This document shows positions 1 to 11,825 of a DNA stretch of 64,000 nucleotides, in pieces. Below the pieces are notes generated by a model. The model saw nothing but the letters and a program-made list of their open reading frames with translations, made no database searches and was not told the origin of the DNA. The DNA comes from Chrysoporthe austroafricana (lineage: Eukaryota > Ascomycota > Sordariomycetes > Diaporthales > Cryphonectriaceae): contig JYIP02000007.1 of the NCBI GenBank assembly GCA_001051155.2, forward strand, positions 3,722,342 through 3,786,341. The letters run 5' to 3'. The position numbers were made by a program, and so were the translations under genes. Numbering within the stretch: position 1 is the first letter of the stretch; each line of letters starts with the position of its first letter.

Positions 1-1774
1 CTATCGAGCTTGCGTCCCTCCCGGCCCCCGGTTTTGGTCCTTGCGCGCGGCGGAGGTTGGGTCTATCTTGAGATTCGGCTTTGCTCCTAGCGGTTACAGC
101 CGGAAGGGTCAATAAAGGTTAGCCACGGACCCGTAAAGATGAGCGAAAACTTAAAGAGACAACTGGAAATATTAAGGCTTGGGCTCAAAGACAAGTTTTC
201 GGCAACAGACGATGTCTTCTATAATGAACCTGCTCACGGTGATGACCGAGCCAAGAGCCTGCAGCCCACCTCTCATCCTGGACGGCTGAAGCGCACGAGA
301 ACTCTTCCACTTCCTCCGGCGGCAATTGAGCCCCAGCATGAGGTTAAGGAACCACCGGACTACTTTCAAATCCGCCCTGGAAATCGGAAGGACATGGAAC
401 CGCCTCCTCCATTCGAGGGGTAGTCTCGGTCGCCAAGATCACCAGGAGCCGAGAGCGCTGCCTTGTTAAAGCGGGACGAGGGTGGACGGCGTGGCATGAG
501 TGATACGCCTGGTGAGGATGGTAAACTTTCAGGAAAAGAACTAAGGTTACTTAGAAGCACAGAAAACTGGAAAAAACTTTCAAGACATTTACCGAAAGAC
601 GCTTAAAACTTTTAGAGCCGTCCCTGATACAGTCAACATAAGGCTCTTAAAGACAGTGATATCATCCCAATTATTAGACTATTATGCCAGACTACGGGCT
701 AATTCCGACTGAAATCCTGGAAAATGCTGCCCCCAAACGGCCCCATACAATTATCTTGCCCAAGTATCAGATAAGGAGTCTGAAATCCTCGGTCGCAATA
801 CAAAACCTATCGGCAAAGCCTTTTGACGGAAGTAATACATATGGGATAGCTCTCATAAGAGAAGGGGGGGCTAACATCGCAGGAGAGAACGACTATTATC
901 GCTCTGATCACGACTATCATCGGTTCCGACCCGAAACGTCACTGCTAGTACATGCCGCTGAACGCACATTTGCAATATCCTCCCATGACTGCACGATCTT
1001 TCGCAAACTCCCTTTGACATACAACTGAAAGAGAAACTGCCAACCACAAAAACCTTAGCTGTTAACAAACAATCCAAAGCGGAAATCAGAAAAGACAGAA
1101 CTGAACAATAATAATAAGGAGAAAACCGATAATCAGACGCTGATCTTCTTAAGCCCTCAATTCTATCGTTTCACCTGCGCTTGCCCTGCGCCTGCCCTAC
1201 TTACGCCACACTCACGCCTACAGTACTATACAGCAGAGCATTAGCGGCAGCAGCAGTAGCAGCAATTCTAGCTAGCAAATTAAGGAACTCGAGGAGGAAT
1301 AACAGCGCGCGCTCTAACGAGAAGCTAAGTACGAAAATGAACGCCAAACCCGGGCGCAAATAAAAAGCATCGATACTGATGCCAGGATTCGCTTACGCAG
1401 CCGACTACGACCTTCCAGCAGGACCCTTATAGCAGGCAGGACTCGTAGGCCTGCGGTGACGACTCGGACGGTAAAGGTATCAAGCAGTTATAGAACGAGC
1501 GCACTTCAGGCGGTAGGACTCTCCCTGCTTTCAATAAGATCTAGCTCAAACGTAGTGAGAACGCAGAACGCCGCCCTCGCAGCGCGGCCTCTTCCTTGCA
1601 GGAAGGGGTGGACCTGGGCGTATTATTTGAGGTCCTGAAAGCGGGAAACTCGCCGTCTGAGGGGCTTGTTAAGGCGCTTTCAGCCATTCTCGGGCACTCA
1701 CCTCGATAGGCAGGTATTTCTAGGACTATAGAGAGGAGCGCCAAAATTTGGTATGAGCGCGTACCCGCGGTAAG
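1..1774. other. No recognisable gene; two short ORFs
   Basis: I recognise no domain here. Two short plus-strand ORFs exist: 139-423 (94 codons, Pro/Arg/Lys-rich, starting MSENLKRQLE) and 684-1028 (114 codons). A third short open stretch begins at the ATG near 496. None has a convincing intron, family motif or partner. The stretch 1180-1640 carries short basic ORFs rich in Arg and Ser. Decayed transposon or gene remnants are the simplest reading; a real small secreted or lineage-specific gene cannot be excluded. Confidence 0.3.
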
Positions 1775-1890
1775 TGCATGCTCGCGCGCCTGCCCGCGCC
1801 CCATACATTTCGCCTGCAGATCCTACAGCTCGCGCCTGGCCCCCGCGCTGCGAATCCGCCAGCAGCAGATTCGCTTCTGTGGGCGAGAGA
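1775..1890 (-). repeat. Dispersed repeat module B, short copy
   Basis: In minus orientation this matches the block seen near 25.9, 50.2, 53.2, 56.0 and 58.1 kb: a 'cagattcgcagcgc' segment, then a 'ggcgcgagctgtgg' segment, then a 'ggcgggcaggcgcgc'-like end. Only the core of the module is present. It abuts the 3' end of the following minus-strand gene. Confidence 0.55.
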
Positions 1891-1974
1891 TTTTTGTTCC
1901 ATACTCTATTATTCTATCAACTTTTCATTCTGTCAACCCTTTTTTCCTGTTAGTCCCCCCCCCCGCCCTTTGCT

Positions 1975-3441
1975 TTACGCATCGGCTTCCCGACGTTTCT
2001 GTTCTCCGGCGATGGCTGCCTGCCTCTGGGGCCGGCCGCCACGGTTCGACGGTCCCGCCAGTGCGCCCGCCGCAGCCGCAGCCGCAGCAGTCCGCCTGCG
2101 CTTTGCATCCCTCCGAGACTCCGGACACTCGGCATCAGCCGCTTCCCTCCTCTCCTCTTCAGCCTCCTCTTGCGCCTTCACGCGCGCTTCGTCCTGCGCG
2201 CTGAGCTGCTCTGGGGGTTCGCGCTTACTGAATATCGCTATGTAGTTCCCAGCAATGTGCTCTCGATGCGTTTCCGAAAGCCGAGCAGCTTTTTCGGCGG
2301 AAATAATGGCTCTATGGATGCGGTCGAAATGGATCTTGAGCTCCTCGTTTCTCTCCTTAATACCGTCCTGGCCCTGGCTGCTGAAGTCACAAAGCCGCAA
2401 CGTAAAGGTACCGGGCTGAAATTGACCCGACTTATCGCGTATTACCTATAAATATACGTTAGTTTAAATATAACTAAAAAGCAAAGCAAATATACTTACC
2501 ATCTCATTTTTTGGTACGGCTTCGAGAGAAGGCAGATGAGAAGGCAGATTACTACCATCCCCATCCCTCGCTTGATACCGGTATTCGAAAAGCTTGATTT
2601 CGGCGGATTTTTGATCAATATCGACCAATAAAACAACTTGTATATCCAGCGCACCCGTTCCTAACAAATAATGTTCGGCAAGATGCTTCAAATTTATTCG
2701 CTTGTTTGTATCGCACACTTCGAGAACAATACCGGGATAATGTACTCCCTCAAGACCCCATGAACCATCAGGCTCATGTTGGGCTATTTCTTTATCATCA
2801 CCGCAATAGTTATAATGCCGCCGTTTTGATCCCATATCAGAAATACGATCAGCAAAATGTGCAGCATCAGCAGAGCCAGAAAAATAGATCCTGTCTAGCT
2901 CGCGATTGATTAATCTTCCAATCACTTGAACCAACTCCTCGTGTAGATCGCCAGGCATTCTGAAGATAACCTGTTGTAGATCGGGGAAATAATCGTATCG
3001 AAGCTTATTCTCGTGGTAATAAAACAGGTCGGGCTCGAGACGTTCTGCCTGTACGATAGCTTCTTGCAGCGCCGTCCAGTCGCGAGCAGATACCTTGACT
3101 GGGACTCGGAACCAGGTCTCGTCGGAAATAGCCAGGCCTTTGCTGCGCTGCCGGATAAGGTCGAGTACCGATTCCGCCGCCGGGGAGAGAGAAGGGTAGA
3201 GAGAAGAAGGATTGGCGGGAGCGTGGTGGTCGTAGTGGTCTTGGTGGTCTGGGTGGTCTGGGTGGTTGTGGAGGTCTGGGTGGTTGTGGAGGTCTGGGTG
3301 GTTGTGAAGGTCTGGGTGGTTGTGGTGGTCTGGGTCTGGGCCTGGGCCTGGGCCAGGGTCCGATACAGAGGCATCTTTATGCTTGTTCTGGTGGTCGGAG
3401 CGCTCTGGCACGGGCCTGCTATCTGCAAGCTTGGATTCCAT
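1975..3441 (-). CDS. Uma2-like PD-(D/E)XK nuclease-fold protein, 2 exons
   Basis: Exon 1 is 3441-2500 and exon 2 is 2445-1975. The 54-bp intron (2499-2446) has donor GTAAGT, branch CTAAC and acceptor ATAG; both sides are in phase, giving about 470 aa. The N-terminus (residues ~25-75) is a His/Pro/Asp tract encoded by a tandem repeat. Residues ~90-300 resemble the fungal relatives of Uma2/DUF820 restriction-endonuclease-fold proteins: a conserved PGIVLEV strand with its acidic residue, a KRINLKHLAEHYLLG helix and a VVLLVDID strand. I do not see a classic ExK triad, so nuclease activity is unproven. After the domain comes an Ala/Glu/Arg-rich helical tail with a KRRR basic cluster (possible nuclear localisation). 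The frame is intact across the whole gene, unlike many neighbours. Substrate and role are unknown; it could be a mobile-element passenger or a conflict-type protein. Confidence 0.62.
3232..3356. repeat. In-gene minisatellite (9/18-bp units)
   Basis: On the plus strand the unit is about gtggttgtggaggtctgg (18 bp), repeated about four times with 9-bp half units and flanked by 6-bp tgggcc units. It encodes the HNHPDL-type hexapeptide repeats of the minus-strand gene. Its length is a multiple of three, so copy-number changes would keep the frame. Confidence 0.85.
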
Positions 3442-3476
3442 CGTTTGTTGCGTGTCAAGCGTGAAATGAAGTGAAC

Positions 3477-3524
3477 GGTCGAAGTGAAGGACGGTCGAAG
3501 TGAAGGACGGTCGAAGTGAAGGAC
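3477..3524. repeat. Three perfect 16-bp direct repeats upstream of the 1975-3441 gene
   Basis: The unit ggtcgaagtgaaggac occurs three times head to tail, starting about 36 bp upstream of the minus-strand start codon. It lies in the 5' UTR or core promoter. It could be neutral or a repeated regulatory site; each unit contains TCGAAG. Confidence 0.8.
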
Positions 3525-4254
3525 GAAGATAAGGCTTTGAAAGAGGTGAAGCTTGGTATATGATATCAATTCACGCTGAAGCTTAACGTCATGCAGAAAG
3601 AAGCTAAAGGAACGCAGAAGCTTGATATGTATGATATAAAAAAATAAAGGGCGGCGAGCGCAATCGAGCTAGCGAACGGCTGGCTACTTGTAGTTTTTCC
3701 TAACCGCTAATTATCATTACCCGCATACTAAAAGCTTTTATTATACGGAATATTGAATATCCAAGAACTGTTCAGAATATTTTACTGTAAATAGACAAGC
3801 AGTTCGATAGATATTTAATATTTTGTGCTTTGTTCTAGTTCTAGTTACTAGCATAAGCACCCCCAGTACTCTTTGTATCAGAGAGCCAGCCCACTAGACC
3901 ATAATAGCAACAACAACGGCCCATAGTCGGCACGGAGGGAACTTCTCATTTTTGGCACATTCAGTCTCCTTCTCGGCACGCACAGCCGCCAGCTCAATGA
4001 CAACCAGCGTCCAGAGGAGCTGATATGCCCAGGATACCAGAAGATAGGTTGGGCCTTGAATGAATAGCGGTCTAACGGTGTTGTACGACTTCCATCTCTC
4101 GTATTATTTTATGGAAATGGCCGCTAGGAATAGCGCGTTCTGAATCAGGGCCAGAATACGTTTTAGGGCGATCGGGACGTCGCCGAGATTTGTTCAATGC
4201 TGAAGCTTCTTATTTTATTTTAAACTAGTATGCTAGGTAAAGACTGTGTTCAAA
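3525..4254. other. Gene-free spacer with an AT-rich LTR-like relic
   Basis: No gene is recognised. The AT-rich stretch at about 3735-3860 (containing 'ggaatattgaatat', then 'aagaactgt', then 'aaatagacaagcagtt') resembles the internal part of the LTRs at 42.1-42.6 and 48.9-49.4 kb. I read it as an old, mutated LTR fragment; its termini cannot be fixed. Confidence 0.35.
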
Positions 4255-4440
4255 TACAAACGACCCGCATGCCTGTGCGGCCTCTCGTAACCAGGGCTCG
4301 CGAGCAAAAAGAGGCGCTGTGGGGTGCTGTAGGCAGGCGCGAGCCGGAGGTTTTGCGGGCAAAAAGTATAGGGGGATGGCAGAGAGGGCAGGAGGGCCGT
4401 GCCTCTTTGCGCGCGAGGGGCCTCGAGAGCTACTGCCTGC
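4255..4440 (+). repeat. Dispersed repeat module B copy
   Basis: Matches other B copies in order: 'gctcgcgagcaaaaag', 'gggtgctgtaggcaggcgcgag', 'gcgggcaaaaag', 'ggcagagagggcaggagggc', then 'gcgcgaggggcctcgag'. The following ORF starts inside it. Confidence 0.7.
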
Positions 4441-4876
4441 GAATGAAGACTCGGTCCGTTTACCGTCGGCTAAGATTATATCGAGGCAATCATCCACACC
4501 AACGGGACGCTCGTTCCCTCAGTTTCGCCGTCGAAGGCGAACCTCGGCTTCACAACTAGAATACTGCCTGTCAGAATCCAACGAGGAGGTGGCTAGCAAA
4601 GAGAAGCTCGACTCGGATACGCAAGACGCACGATTATTATCGAAGAGGGAGAAACGAGAGAGGGCAGCGGTGGCGTATCAGCTGACGAATATGAGCGCGA
4701 ACGACCGAGACAGCTTGGTGCACTTACCCGCATCTCAGCAGCGCTCGATACTAGCGACGCAACATAGGCATGCAGAGAAGGTGCAAAAAGAAGAGAGGCG
4801 CAAGCAAAGCAAGATTGAACGACGGGGGAACAAGAATTTGTATGCATATTGGGCTACTGAGACGCCTATCTACTAA
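4319..4876 (+). CDS. Hypothetical charged ORF fused to repeat module B
   Basis: 185 codons. The first ~40 residues are simply translated module B, so the ATG at 4319 is probably not the ancestral start. From about residue 50 the protein is non-repeat: a Ser/Arg-rich stretch, then a Lys/Glu/Arg-rich, probably helical segment (KEERRKQSKIERRGNKN) ending YWATETPIY. I do not recognise the family; the C-terminal part looks like the end of a nucleic-acid-binding or transposon-derived protein. Best regarded as a 5'-truncated gene relic. Confidence 0.3.
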   Translation: MGCCRQARAGGFAGKKYRGMAERAGGPCLFAREGPRELLPANEDSVRLPSAKIISRQSSTPTGRSFPQFRRRRRTSASQLEYCLSESNEEVASKEKLDSDTQDARLLSKREKRERAAVAYQLTNMSANDRDSLVHLPASQQRSILATQHRHAEKVQKEERRKQSKIERRGNKNLYAYWATETPIY

Positions 4877-5164
4877 TGTGGCTAGATGCTGGTCGACTGC
4901 TCTCGATCTACTCCGAGGGTAAACATGAGTTCTCACGGCGATATTTAAATGGCAAGTTCGGATGATGCTCTCGTGCTGGGCGTTTTCGGTAGAAAAGAGC
5001 AGCTGCAGCACCTTCACACTCTCTGGTATGGGCCGGGATGTCTTCACGCACTTGGGGCCAGAGTCGGGCCTCGTCGAGGGGTACTGCAGGGCTTCTGTGC
5101 TGAACACGGAGGTGATGGCCAATTAGGTTATTGTATTGCCCACACTGGACCTGCTACCTATCTA

Positions 5165-7151
5165 TCACGCAGCGAGCCGCCTCGTCTCGACGAAGTCAAC
5201 CACATCGAAGAAGCTCCTCCTATACGTCCGCTCCTGCGTGGTCCGGTTCAGAGACTGGATACCGAAATGGTGATCGAACGTTCCCCATTCCCAGTTGTCG
5301 GACCAAGACCACATGAACGCCCCCATAACGTGGACGCCGTCGTTCCAGATGGCGTTCAGCACCTCCGTCAGGTAGCTGAGGTAGAATTCGGAGCGCTCGA
5401 AATCGTACAGCGCGTCGTTCGAGTCTGTTGGCTCGTTCCATGGGGCCGTGGACAGACCGAACTCGGTGATTACGATGGGCATTCGCCAGGTGTTCCACAT
5501 GTAGTTGAGCTGCGTACGGAGATACGTCGGGGTTGTGGTTGTCATGTATTCGGGGTGATAGCCCAAGGCCCAACCATACAAATTGGTGTTGGAGGATCCC
5601 ACGCAAGATGGGTAGAGTGAATTGGTTGACGAGTTGTCAGCTGCGCAGGTGGCGATGTCCCCGGCGGGATAGATCACGGCCGCAGTGTACATGTCTGCGG
5701 CAATGAAGTCTATGTATCTCGTTAGAAAGTGAGGCTGGTCTCTCTCTCTCTCTTTTCACATCTCGAAGGGCAAACTCACCAATCGTCCCGTTCAGGGACG
5801 CCAAGTCCTCTTCGCTCAGAGGCACGTAGTCCTGTATCGTCATCTTGAAAGCGTCTGGATAGTCTTCACCCAGCGCGAGAGGGTTCAAGAAGGTAGCAAT
5901 GTTGACGTCAGTGTAGTGCTGGGCGGCGGCGACATGAGTTTCGTTCGCAGGGAGCTGTGGTATCCCTGGAGTCGCGCCCATCTTGATGGAGACGGATCCC
6001 GTTCCGTTCAGCTCGTCGTGGTAGAAGTGGTACAGGGCGGCGTGAGACTTCAGGACGTTGTCCACACTAGGGCCACTGACACAACAGACCTGCGGCTCAT
6101 TGAAGGTGATCCAGATGGGGACCCGGTCGGCATAATGTGCCATCACAATCTTGCCGTAGTTCACAAACGCCTCTTGGAAGGTGTCGTTCTGGAAGCCGCA
6201 GTTCAGGCTTCCGAAGTAGACCTGCTGGCTCTCGAGCACATCCGTCAGGGTCCCGCCCAGGAAGACAGCCGGGGGGTCCATGTGCACCAGAGTCACTACC
6301 GGGATCATGCCTTTCTCGATGATGAAGTTGATCAGGTCGTCGTAGTGCTGCAGCCCCTGGGCGTTGAGCGGGGTCCCAGGGAGGGCAAAGGGCATGATGC
6401 GCGACCAGAAGATTCTGAACGAGAAGTACTTCAGGCCCATCGACGCGAGGCGCTCAATGTCCTACTTGTAGAGGTAGTAGTGCTCAGTGGCGATGAAGTT
6501 GCTCTCGTATGTGTCGGTGTAGGGGGCCGAGGAGGATCCGGCGGCGTACGCGGCGAGAGAGCCCAGAAAGTCGGGGAACGCAGGCGACTTGCCTTCGTCG
6601 GCCACCGCGCCCTCGACCTGGGCCGCGGCCCCTGAGACGCCGAGCATGAAGTCGCTGGGAAAGCTGAAGCAGTCCTTCGGCCCAAAGTAGAGCGGAGGCG
6701 GCAGCACGAGGTCGCTGGTCGGGACCGGGGTCGGGGAGACGGTGGTCGAGTACAGGCCCCGCGTGAAGTTCTGCAGGCCGGCGTTCTGCCACAGCACCGA
6801 GAAGGCGGCTTCGCCATAGGGACTGGTGTCGTTGGCGGCCGCCGAAGTGGCATCAGGGTACCAGTTGCCCCAGGACGTTGTCGACACGTTCCCCAGCAGG
6901 CGGCTTGCCAACGCATAGGCTGGCCCGTAGCTTAGCAGCGCGGAGGGCGTGGCCGATGTCGCGGTCCGGACCGTCCCCGTCTGCGTGAAGGAGAAGGCGC
7001 TGAAGTAGTACGACGGGGACGGCGCCGCGGCCGTGGCGTTGGGAAGAGACGTCGTCTCGCAGTACGGCCGGGCTGAGGGCCCGTCGGTCGAGATGTAGAT
7101 TTCTCGGCCGGCGGCGGCGGCCGCCAAACAGAGGAGGGAGAGGGCAAACAT
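5165..7151 (-). pseudogene. Family-1 glycoside hydrolase (beta-glucosidase-like) with one in-frame TAG
   Basis: Exon 1 runs 7151-5780 and exon 2 runs 5709-5165; the 70-bp intron (donor GTGAGT, branch TTCTAAC, acceptor ATAG) joins in phase. I chose the ATG at 7151, not the upstream one at 7202, because it begins a clean signal peptide (MFALSLLCLAAAAAG). About 660 codons: an N-terminal region of ~160 residues, then the GH1 barrel. Visible GH1 landmarks are SDFMLGVSGAAAQVEGA, YFSFRIFWSRI, the acid/base Glu in WITFNEP and the nucleophile Glu in VITEFG. One codon at 6464-6462 is TAG, in LYK-stop-DIERL. GH1 relatives usually have Gln there, so a CAG-to-TAG change fits. Everything else reads through in frame. 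Function, if restored or read through: secreted beta-glycosidase hydrolysing terminal beta-linked sugars. Confidence 0.85.
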
Positions 7152-8339
7152 TTCGAGCGTCGCGGTGGGATGCGCCTGTGTACAGCGCAAGTCACGTCCC
7201 AAGCCGCGGGAAACCGGCTCTTAAACGTTCTGGCAGATCCGCAGTAATGGGATGATCGGCTCGCTGCCGGGTCATCCTGAACAGGGCACACTACCGAACA
7301 CGCGGATACGCGATACGCGATACGCGGAAACGCGGCAATACGGCTTGTCCACGATGCAAGGTACCCGCGGGCGAGGCTCCACGAGGCTCCACGAGGCCCA
7401 CGCGAGCCGGGCTCAACCCCGCTTTTTGTCAACTGCCGTCCTAACCTCACCATGTAAGCTTGTCTTTACATGAAAACAAACGGGGGTGGGCCACGTCACG
7501 GGAGGTGGCGGTGCCTCTTGAGGGCCCCTGCCGAGCCCGGGCCAGAGCCATAAATGTGGACGGGCATATCACCCTCCCCTCGCGGCCCGCATTGTCGCAA
7601 TGTGCGATCATTAGCCGCTTGATCCCCGAGCAAACCACGCGCGCAGGCTTGCAGGATGTCTGCGGCAGGCTTGCCGATGGTTTCGCACACCGAAGCTGCC
7701 TCGCATACGAGGTATCCACCCGAGGCGAAACATGAAACAAAACAATTACTTGCATGGGCGCTCCCGGGGCTGCTCACAAGCTCTGGCTAGCCACGCGAGG
7801 TGCCGAAGGTGGGACACCTGCCATCTGATATCGGCCTATTCCGTCGGGTTCCAAGCCCCATGCACGGCGCGGGGGATCAACAGTCACATCAGGTAGAGGT
7901 GACGGGATCCCCACCATGGCGCTCTCAGCAGATGAAGGGCATATTGGTATATGCCCCCTTTTCCATGTGCCCGAACTCCGGGTACTGTTGTTGTCCCTCG
8001 TCTCGGCTCGTCGGCCGGAGATAGCGTGGCTCGGCTGGACAGGAAGAACACCATCTTTCCAGCCAGGGGTCCTCCTCAAGCGAGGCGAAACCGGTGAAGT
8101 GTGATGTATCCACCGTTCCTCCTGCTACTCGCGGCTAGTGCTGGCGAACAATTCTGGACGCAACGGGTCTCGCTGGGCTGAACAGGACGAGTTGTGTCTT
8201 GTCTTGTCACCAGATGTTGTGTCTCGCTGTCAGAGGTGCCCCAATTCGGAGGAATCATCGCCAAGTATAACAGACTTGACACTAGCCTCTCTTCCGGCGG
8301 TCGTGGTCCCTTAGCACGCCTCACCAACCTCGTGCCTGT
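7152..8339. other. Gene-free spacer, about 1.2 kb
   Basis: No domain, RNA gene or array recognised. It contains the GH1 promoter side (7152 onward), with a short imperfect repeat of 'gatacgcg' around 7295-7330 and of 'aggctccacg' at 7373-7400. The remainder is unique-looking GC-rich sequence whose ORFs overlap on both strands and appear spurious. Confidence 0.5.
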
Positions 8340-9560
8340 ATGCCAAGCTCGTTCTTGCGACCTTCGTCATGGCTGTGTTGTCCTGCCTTCTCGGCGTTGC
8401 CTGCGCGCGAGGGGGCTCGAAGACCCTCTCTGTTGCGCGTCTGTTGCGCCCCCAGAACCAGCTCGACGAGAGCGTCCGAGGGCTATGGCACGACGTACAG
8501 TGCTTTTCCAAGTGGTTTCGGGCCGTGCAGGCCCGTATGGCGGGCGCAATACCGTTCGGACTGGTCGTCGGGGTGGGTGGTTCTTTGGGGCGTGGGCAGC
8601 GCAGAGCGCAGCGCGAGGGCGCGGGCGGCAGGCCGAGGCACATGGCGGATTTCGCACCAAATACCACGACCACCACCACAATACCACACCACGATACGCC
8701 GCACTGCCACCACCAACGCCAGGGGGGTACGGGTGCTTGATAACAGGCCTGGGGATATATCGTGGGGGGTAGGGGAAGCCTGGGAACGACGAGAGGGCAG
8801 TCCAAAATAAACCAGAGACGACAAAAGGGCGGTTCAAAACAAACCACGGACGCGGGAGTAAGCAACGCGAGATCGGCAACGACAAGGGAAAACGATACGG
8901 ACTGCTTGTCCATGCGTACGAGGGGCGGGAAGGGAAACCTGGACGATAACCATAAAAGCAAGGACAGTAAGATATATTTCCCCCAACCAACCTCGAGATG
9001 TATTTGCTCCTCTTGCGCCGGCCAACAACTTCTTGCCGCGCGCGGGATGCGGGTTGAAAAAAAAATGACCAGAAACGACAAAAAAAGGAAGATGGAAAAC
9101 CACATACCACAGACACGCGCGCGTAACAACGGGGGGGGGGAGGGCAACGCGAGGTCGGCGACAACGCCAGGGGGGGAGACGAAACGATACGGACTGCTTG
9201 TCCATGCGCGCGAGGGGAACCTGGATGACAACCACGACAGGGAGGACAGGGCAGGGAGGACAGGGCAGGGAGGGAAGACAAGGCGAAGACGAGAGAGGCG
9301 TGGTGGATGGATGGGTGCGTGCTGCGCACTCGACACAGAGATAACGACAAAGCTGAAGACGACTTTTCCGCCCGACCAACCTCGAACATGTATATATCTC
9401 CTCCTCTTGCGCCGGCCCAACCTCGAGATGTGGGTTTCCCTCCTCTTGCGCCGACCAATCACGTCCGCCGCGCGCAGGGACGAGCTTGACGGAAGGGAGA
9501 GGGAGGACGGCGATAACAGGGAGCCACACGAGAGGAGCTTACCGGAAGCGTCAAGATAAG
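8340..9560. repeat. Dispersed repeat modules B and C
   Basis: 8340-8740 carries module B pieces (cgcgagggggctcgaag, cgtccgagggctatggcacga, gcggatttcgcaccaa, CCACCA-rich tract). 8740-9550 carries two copies of module C: 'ggggatatatcg', 'cagttcaaaa', 'aagcaacgcgag', 'cggactgcttgtccatgcg', 'cctggacgataaccat' and 'cctcgagatgtatttgctcc'. The same blocks recur in the same order at 17.0, 29.6, 56.9 kb and, inverted, at 41.4 and 49.5 kb. Long ORFs cross this stretch on both strands, as expected of stop-poor GC-rich repeats; I call none. Confidence 0.75.
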
Positions 9561-10680
9561 AGCTGCCAATACAAGTAGGGCCGGGAATGACCAACCCAAG
9601 AGCAGCTATGCGAGCTGTACGAGCTGTAAGGGCTGTGCGAAGAGGAGCTCTTGGAGATCTGAGAGCTGTGGCAGGTATGCGAGCTCTCGGAGCTGTGAAG
9701 TGCGAGCTGCGAGGGGAGTGGGAGCAGCTCTGGCAGCCAGCTGTACGAGCTGTGGAAGCTGTGCAAGCCGTACGAGCTGTGCGAGCCGTACGAGCTGTGG
9801 AAGCTGTGCGAGCCGTACGAGCCGTGCGAGCTGTGCGAGCAATAAGGAGATGAGGTCTGGGAGGAAGAGTGGCAGCTGTACGAGCTACGCAAGCCCTGAG
9901 AGCTGTAAGAGCTTTTAGAGCTGTGGGAAGAGGAAGTCTGGGAGATCGGAGGGTTGTGGCAGCTGTACGAACTCTCGAAGCTGTAGGGTGCGAGCTGTGG
10001 GAGGTGTGGAAGCTGTGGGAGCTCTGGGAGCTGTGGGAGCTCTGGGAGCTGTAGGGAGATGAGCTGTGCGAGCTGTACGAGCTGTGCAAACTGTGCAAAC
10101 TGTGCGAAAATGAGGTCTGGGAAGAGGAATGGCAGCTGTGCGAGCTGTGCAAGCTGCGCGAGCTGCGAGAGGAGTGGAAAGAGGAGCTCTGGGAAGAGCA
10201 ATGGCAGGACGCGAGAGGACACAAGGTGATCATGCCTGCTCTGGCCTTGCCGGCCGGCAGACATGCAGCCAGCCAGCCAGCCAGCGCCAGGAGAGGAGGG
10301 AGCGCCCGCGGGGTGTGATGCTCTGCACGCAGCTGGCCACGAGGACGAGGGACGACACCCCCCAGGGCAGCTGGCGTTAGCAGAGGAGGGAGCACTCACA
10401 GCAGCTGTCGAGACAGCCAGCTGGTAGCGACAGAAGAGGAAGAGGAGGAAGAGGACGTATGCTGGGGGATGCCATGCAAGCACCTGTAGCTGTGACAAAG
10501 AAAGGAAGAGCTTCGACAGCACAGGAGGGGGGTGATGCCATCGCAAGCACGGGATGGTTTGCACAAGGGAAGAGCTGCATGCTGGTCTAGCTCTGCACAG
10601 AGGAGGAGCGCGTGTGTCAGCACCAGTGCGCAACACCAGTGCGCCTGATCACGTGGTTCGGCTATAGTCGGACATAAGCA
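9560..10680 (+). repeat. Composite repeat A, copy 1: GAGCTGT array plus conserved blocks
   Basis: 9590-10200 is a degenerate 9-bp array (gagctgtgc, gagccgtac, gagctgtgg and similar). It is followed in order by a 'tgccggccggcagaca' block (~10245), a 'gcgcccgcggggtgtgatg' block (~10300), an 'aagagcttcgacagc' block (~10505), a 'gccatcgcaagcacggg' block (~10540) and a terminal block around GGTTCGGCTATAGTCGGA (10653-10670). This order is repeated in every A copy in the window. Confidence 0.85.
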
Positions 10681-11825
10681 TCACCACAGCTCGTCGTGCG
10701 GGGCACAGCGGGGGCATAGCGCGGGGACAGCTGTGACAGCTGTGTCAGCTGTGTGCGTGAAGGACAGCTGTGTGTGCCTGGCCTGGCTGGGCCTTATGTG
10801 CTGGTGGCAGCTGTGCAAGCTCTTGGGCCTGTGGGAGCTATACGAGCTCCGAAAGCTGTGCGAGCTTTGCGAGATGTTCAGACAGGAGCTGCCAACACAA
10901 GAGGAGCTGGGACGAACCAATACAAGAGCAGCTGTGCGAGCTGTACGAGCGACATGACACAAGGTGATAACGCATGCTCTGGCCGGCCGGGTAGACAAAC
11001 AGGCAGCCAGGAAAGGCGGGAGCGCTTGCAGGGTGTGGTGCTCTGCACCCGCAGAGAGGGAGGAGGGGATGCCTTGCCAGCTCAGGAGGTATGATGCTGT
11101 CCATGCAGCTGATGTCGACAAAGGAGGAAGAGGCATGCTGGGCAGATACCAGGCGACAAAGTGTAATGATGCCTGATCTGGCTTGTCGGCCGGCATACAG
11201 AGGCAGCAGTGCCCGCGTGGTGTGATGCTCTGCACGCAGCTAGCCATAAGGGAAGAGGCGCAGTTGCTGTCCAAGCAGCTAGTGGCGACAGAAGAGGAGG
11301 AAGAGGAGGAGAGGAGGCATGCTGGGGAGGCCATGCAGACAGCTGGCTTCGACAAAGAGCCTCGACAGCTCAGGAGGGCGATGATGCCATCGCAAGCACG
11401 GACTGGTTTGCACAAGGGAAGACACAGAGGAGTGCGTGTGTCCACACCTGCTCTGGCTTGCCGGCCGGCATACAGGAATCGAGCCAACCAGGACAGGAGG
11501 GAGCGCTCGCGGGGTGTGATGCCGCCCAGGTAGCTGGCTTCGACAAAGGAAGAGCCCACAAGGCATGAGAGGAAGAGCCGCGACAGCTCAGAGTGGGTGA
11601 TGCCATCACGGGCACCGGGCTGGTCTGGTCTGCATAGAGGGGGAGCGCGTGTGTCTTTCTGGCTTGCCGGCCAGCACACGGGCAGACAGGTAGCCAGCCA
11701 GCACCAGTACGCGTGTGTCCATACCAGTGCGCATAGTCACATGGTTCGGCTATAGTCGGACATAAGCATAATGTCGCATACCAGTGTGCATAGTCACATG
11801 GTTCGGCTATAGTCGGACATAAGCA
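10680..11825 (+). repeat. Composite repeat A, copies 2 and 3
   Basis: A short GAGCTGT array (10800-10960) is followed by two rounds of the conserved blocks ('gccggccggcatacag' near 11190 and 11460, 'gcccgcgtggtgtgatgctc' near 11210, 'gatgccatcgcaagcacgga' near 11385). Two terminal blocks lie near 11742 and 11797, only ~55 bp apart, so one copy has been truncated or the terminus duplicated. Confidence 0.8.

Noticed and set aside
4949..6635. Plus-strand ORFs at 4949-5620 and 5916-6635
   Set aside because: Shadows of the minus-strand GH1 coding sequence; no protein features.
9590..10200. CRISPR array
   Set aside because: Units are degenerate 9-mers without spacers, in a eukaryotic genome.
8311..10636. 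Very long minus-strand ORFs (up to 694 codons) through modules A-C
   Set aside because: Ser/Leu/Arg low-complexity products of stop-poor 9-bp arrays; frames differ between copies and several frames are open at once, so openness reflects composition, not coding.
10653..10670. Terminal block GGTTCGGC as a tRNA T-arm/B-box (SINE origin of repeat A)
   Set aside because: The core resembles GGTTCG, but the following bases do not fit the B-box consensus and no A-box lies 30-60 bp upstream in the copies I compared.
10681..11679. 332-codon minus-strand ORF
   Set aside because: Lies wholly in repeat A blocks and is not preserved in the same frame in the other copies.
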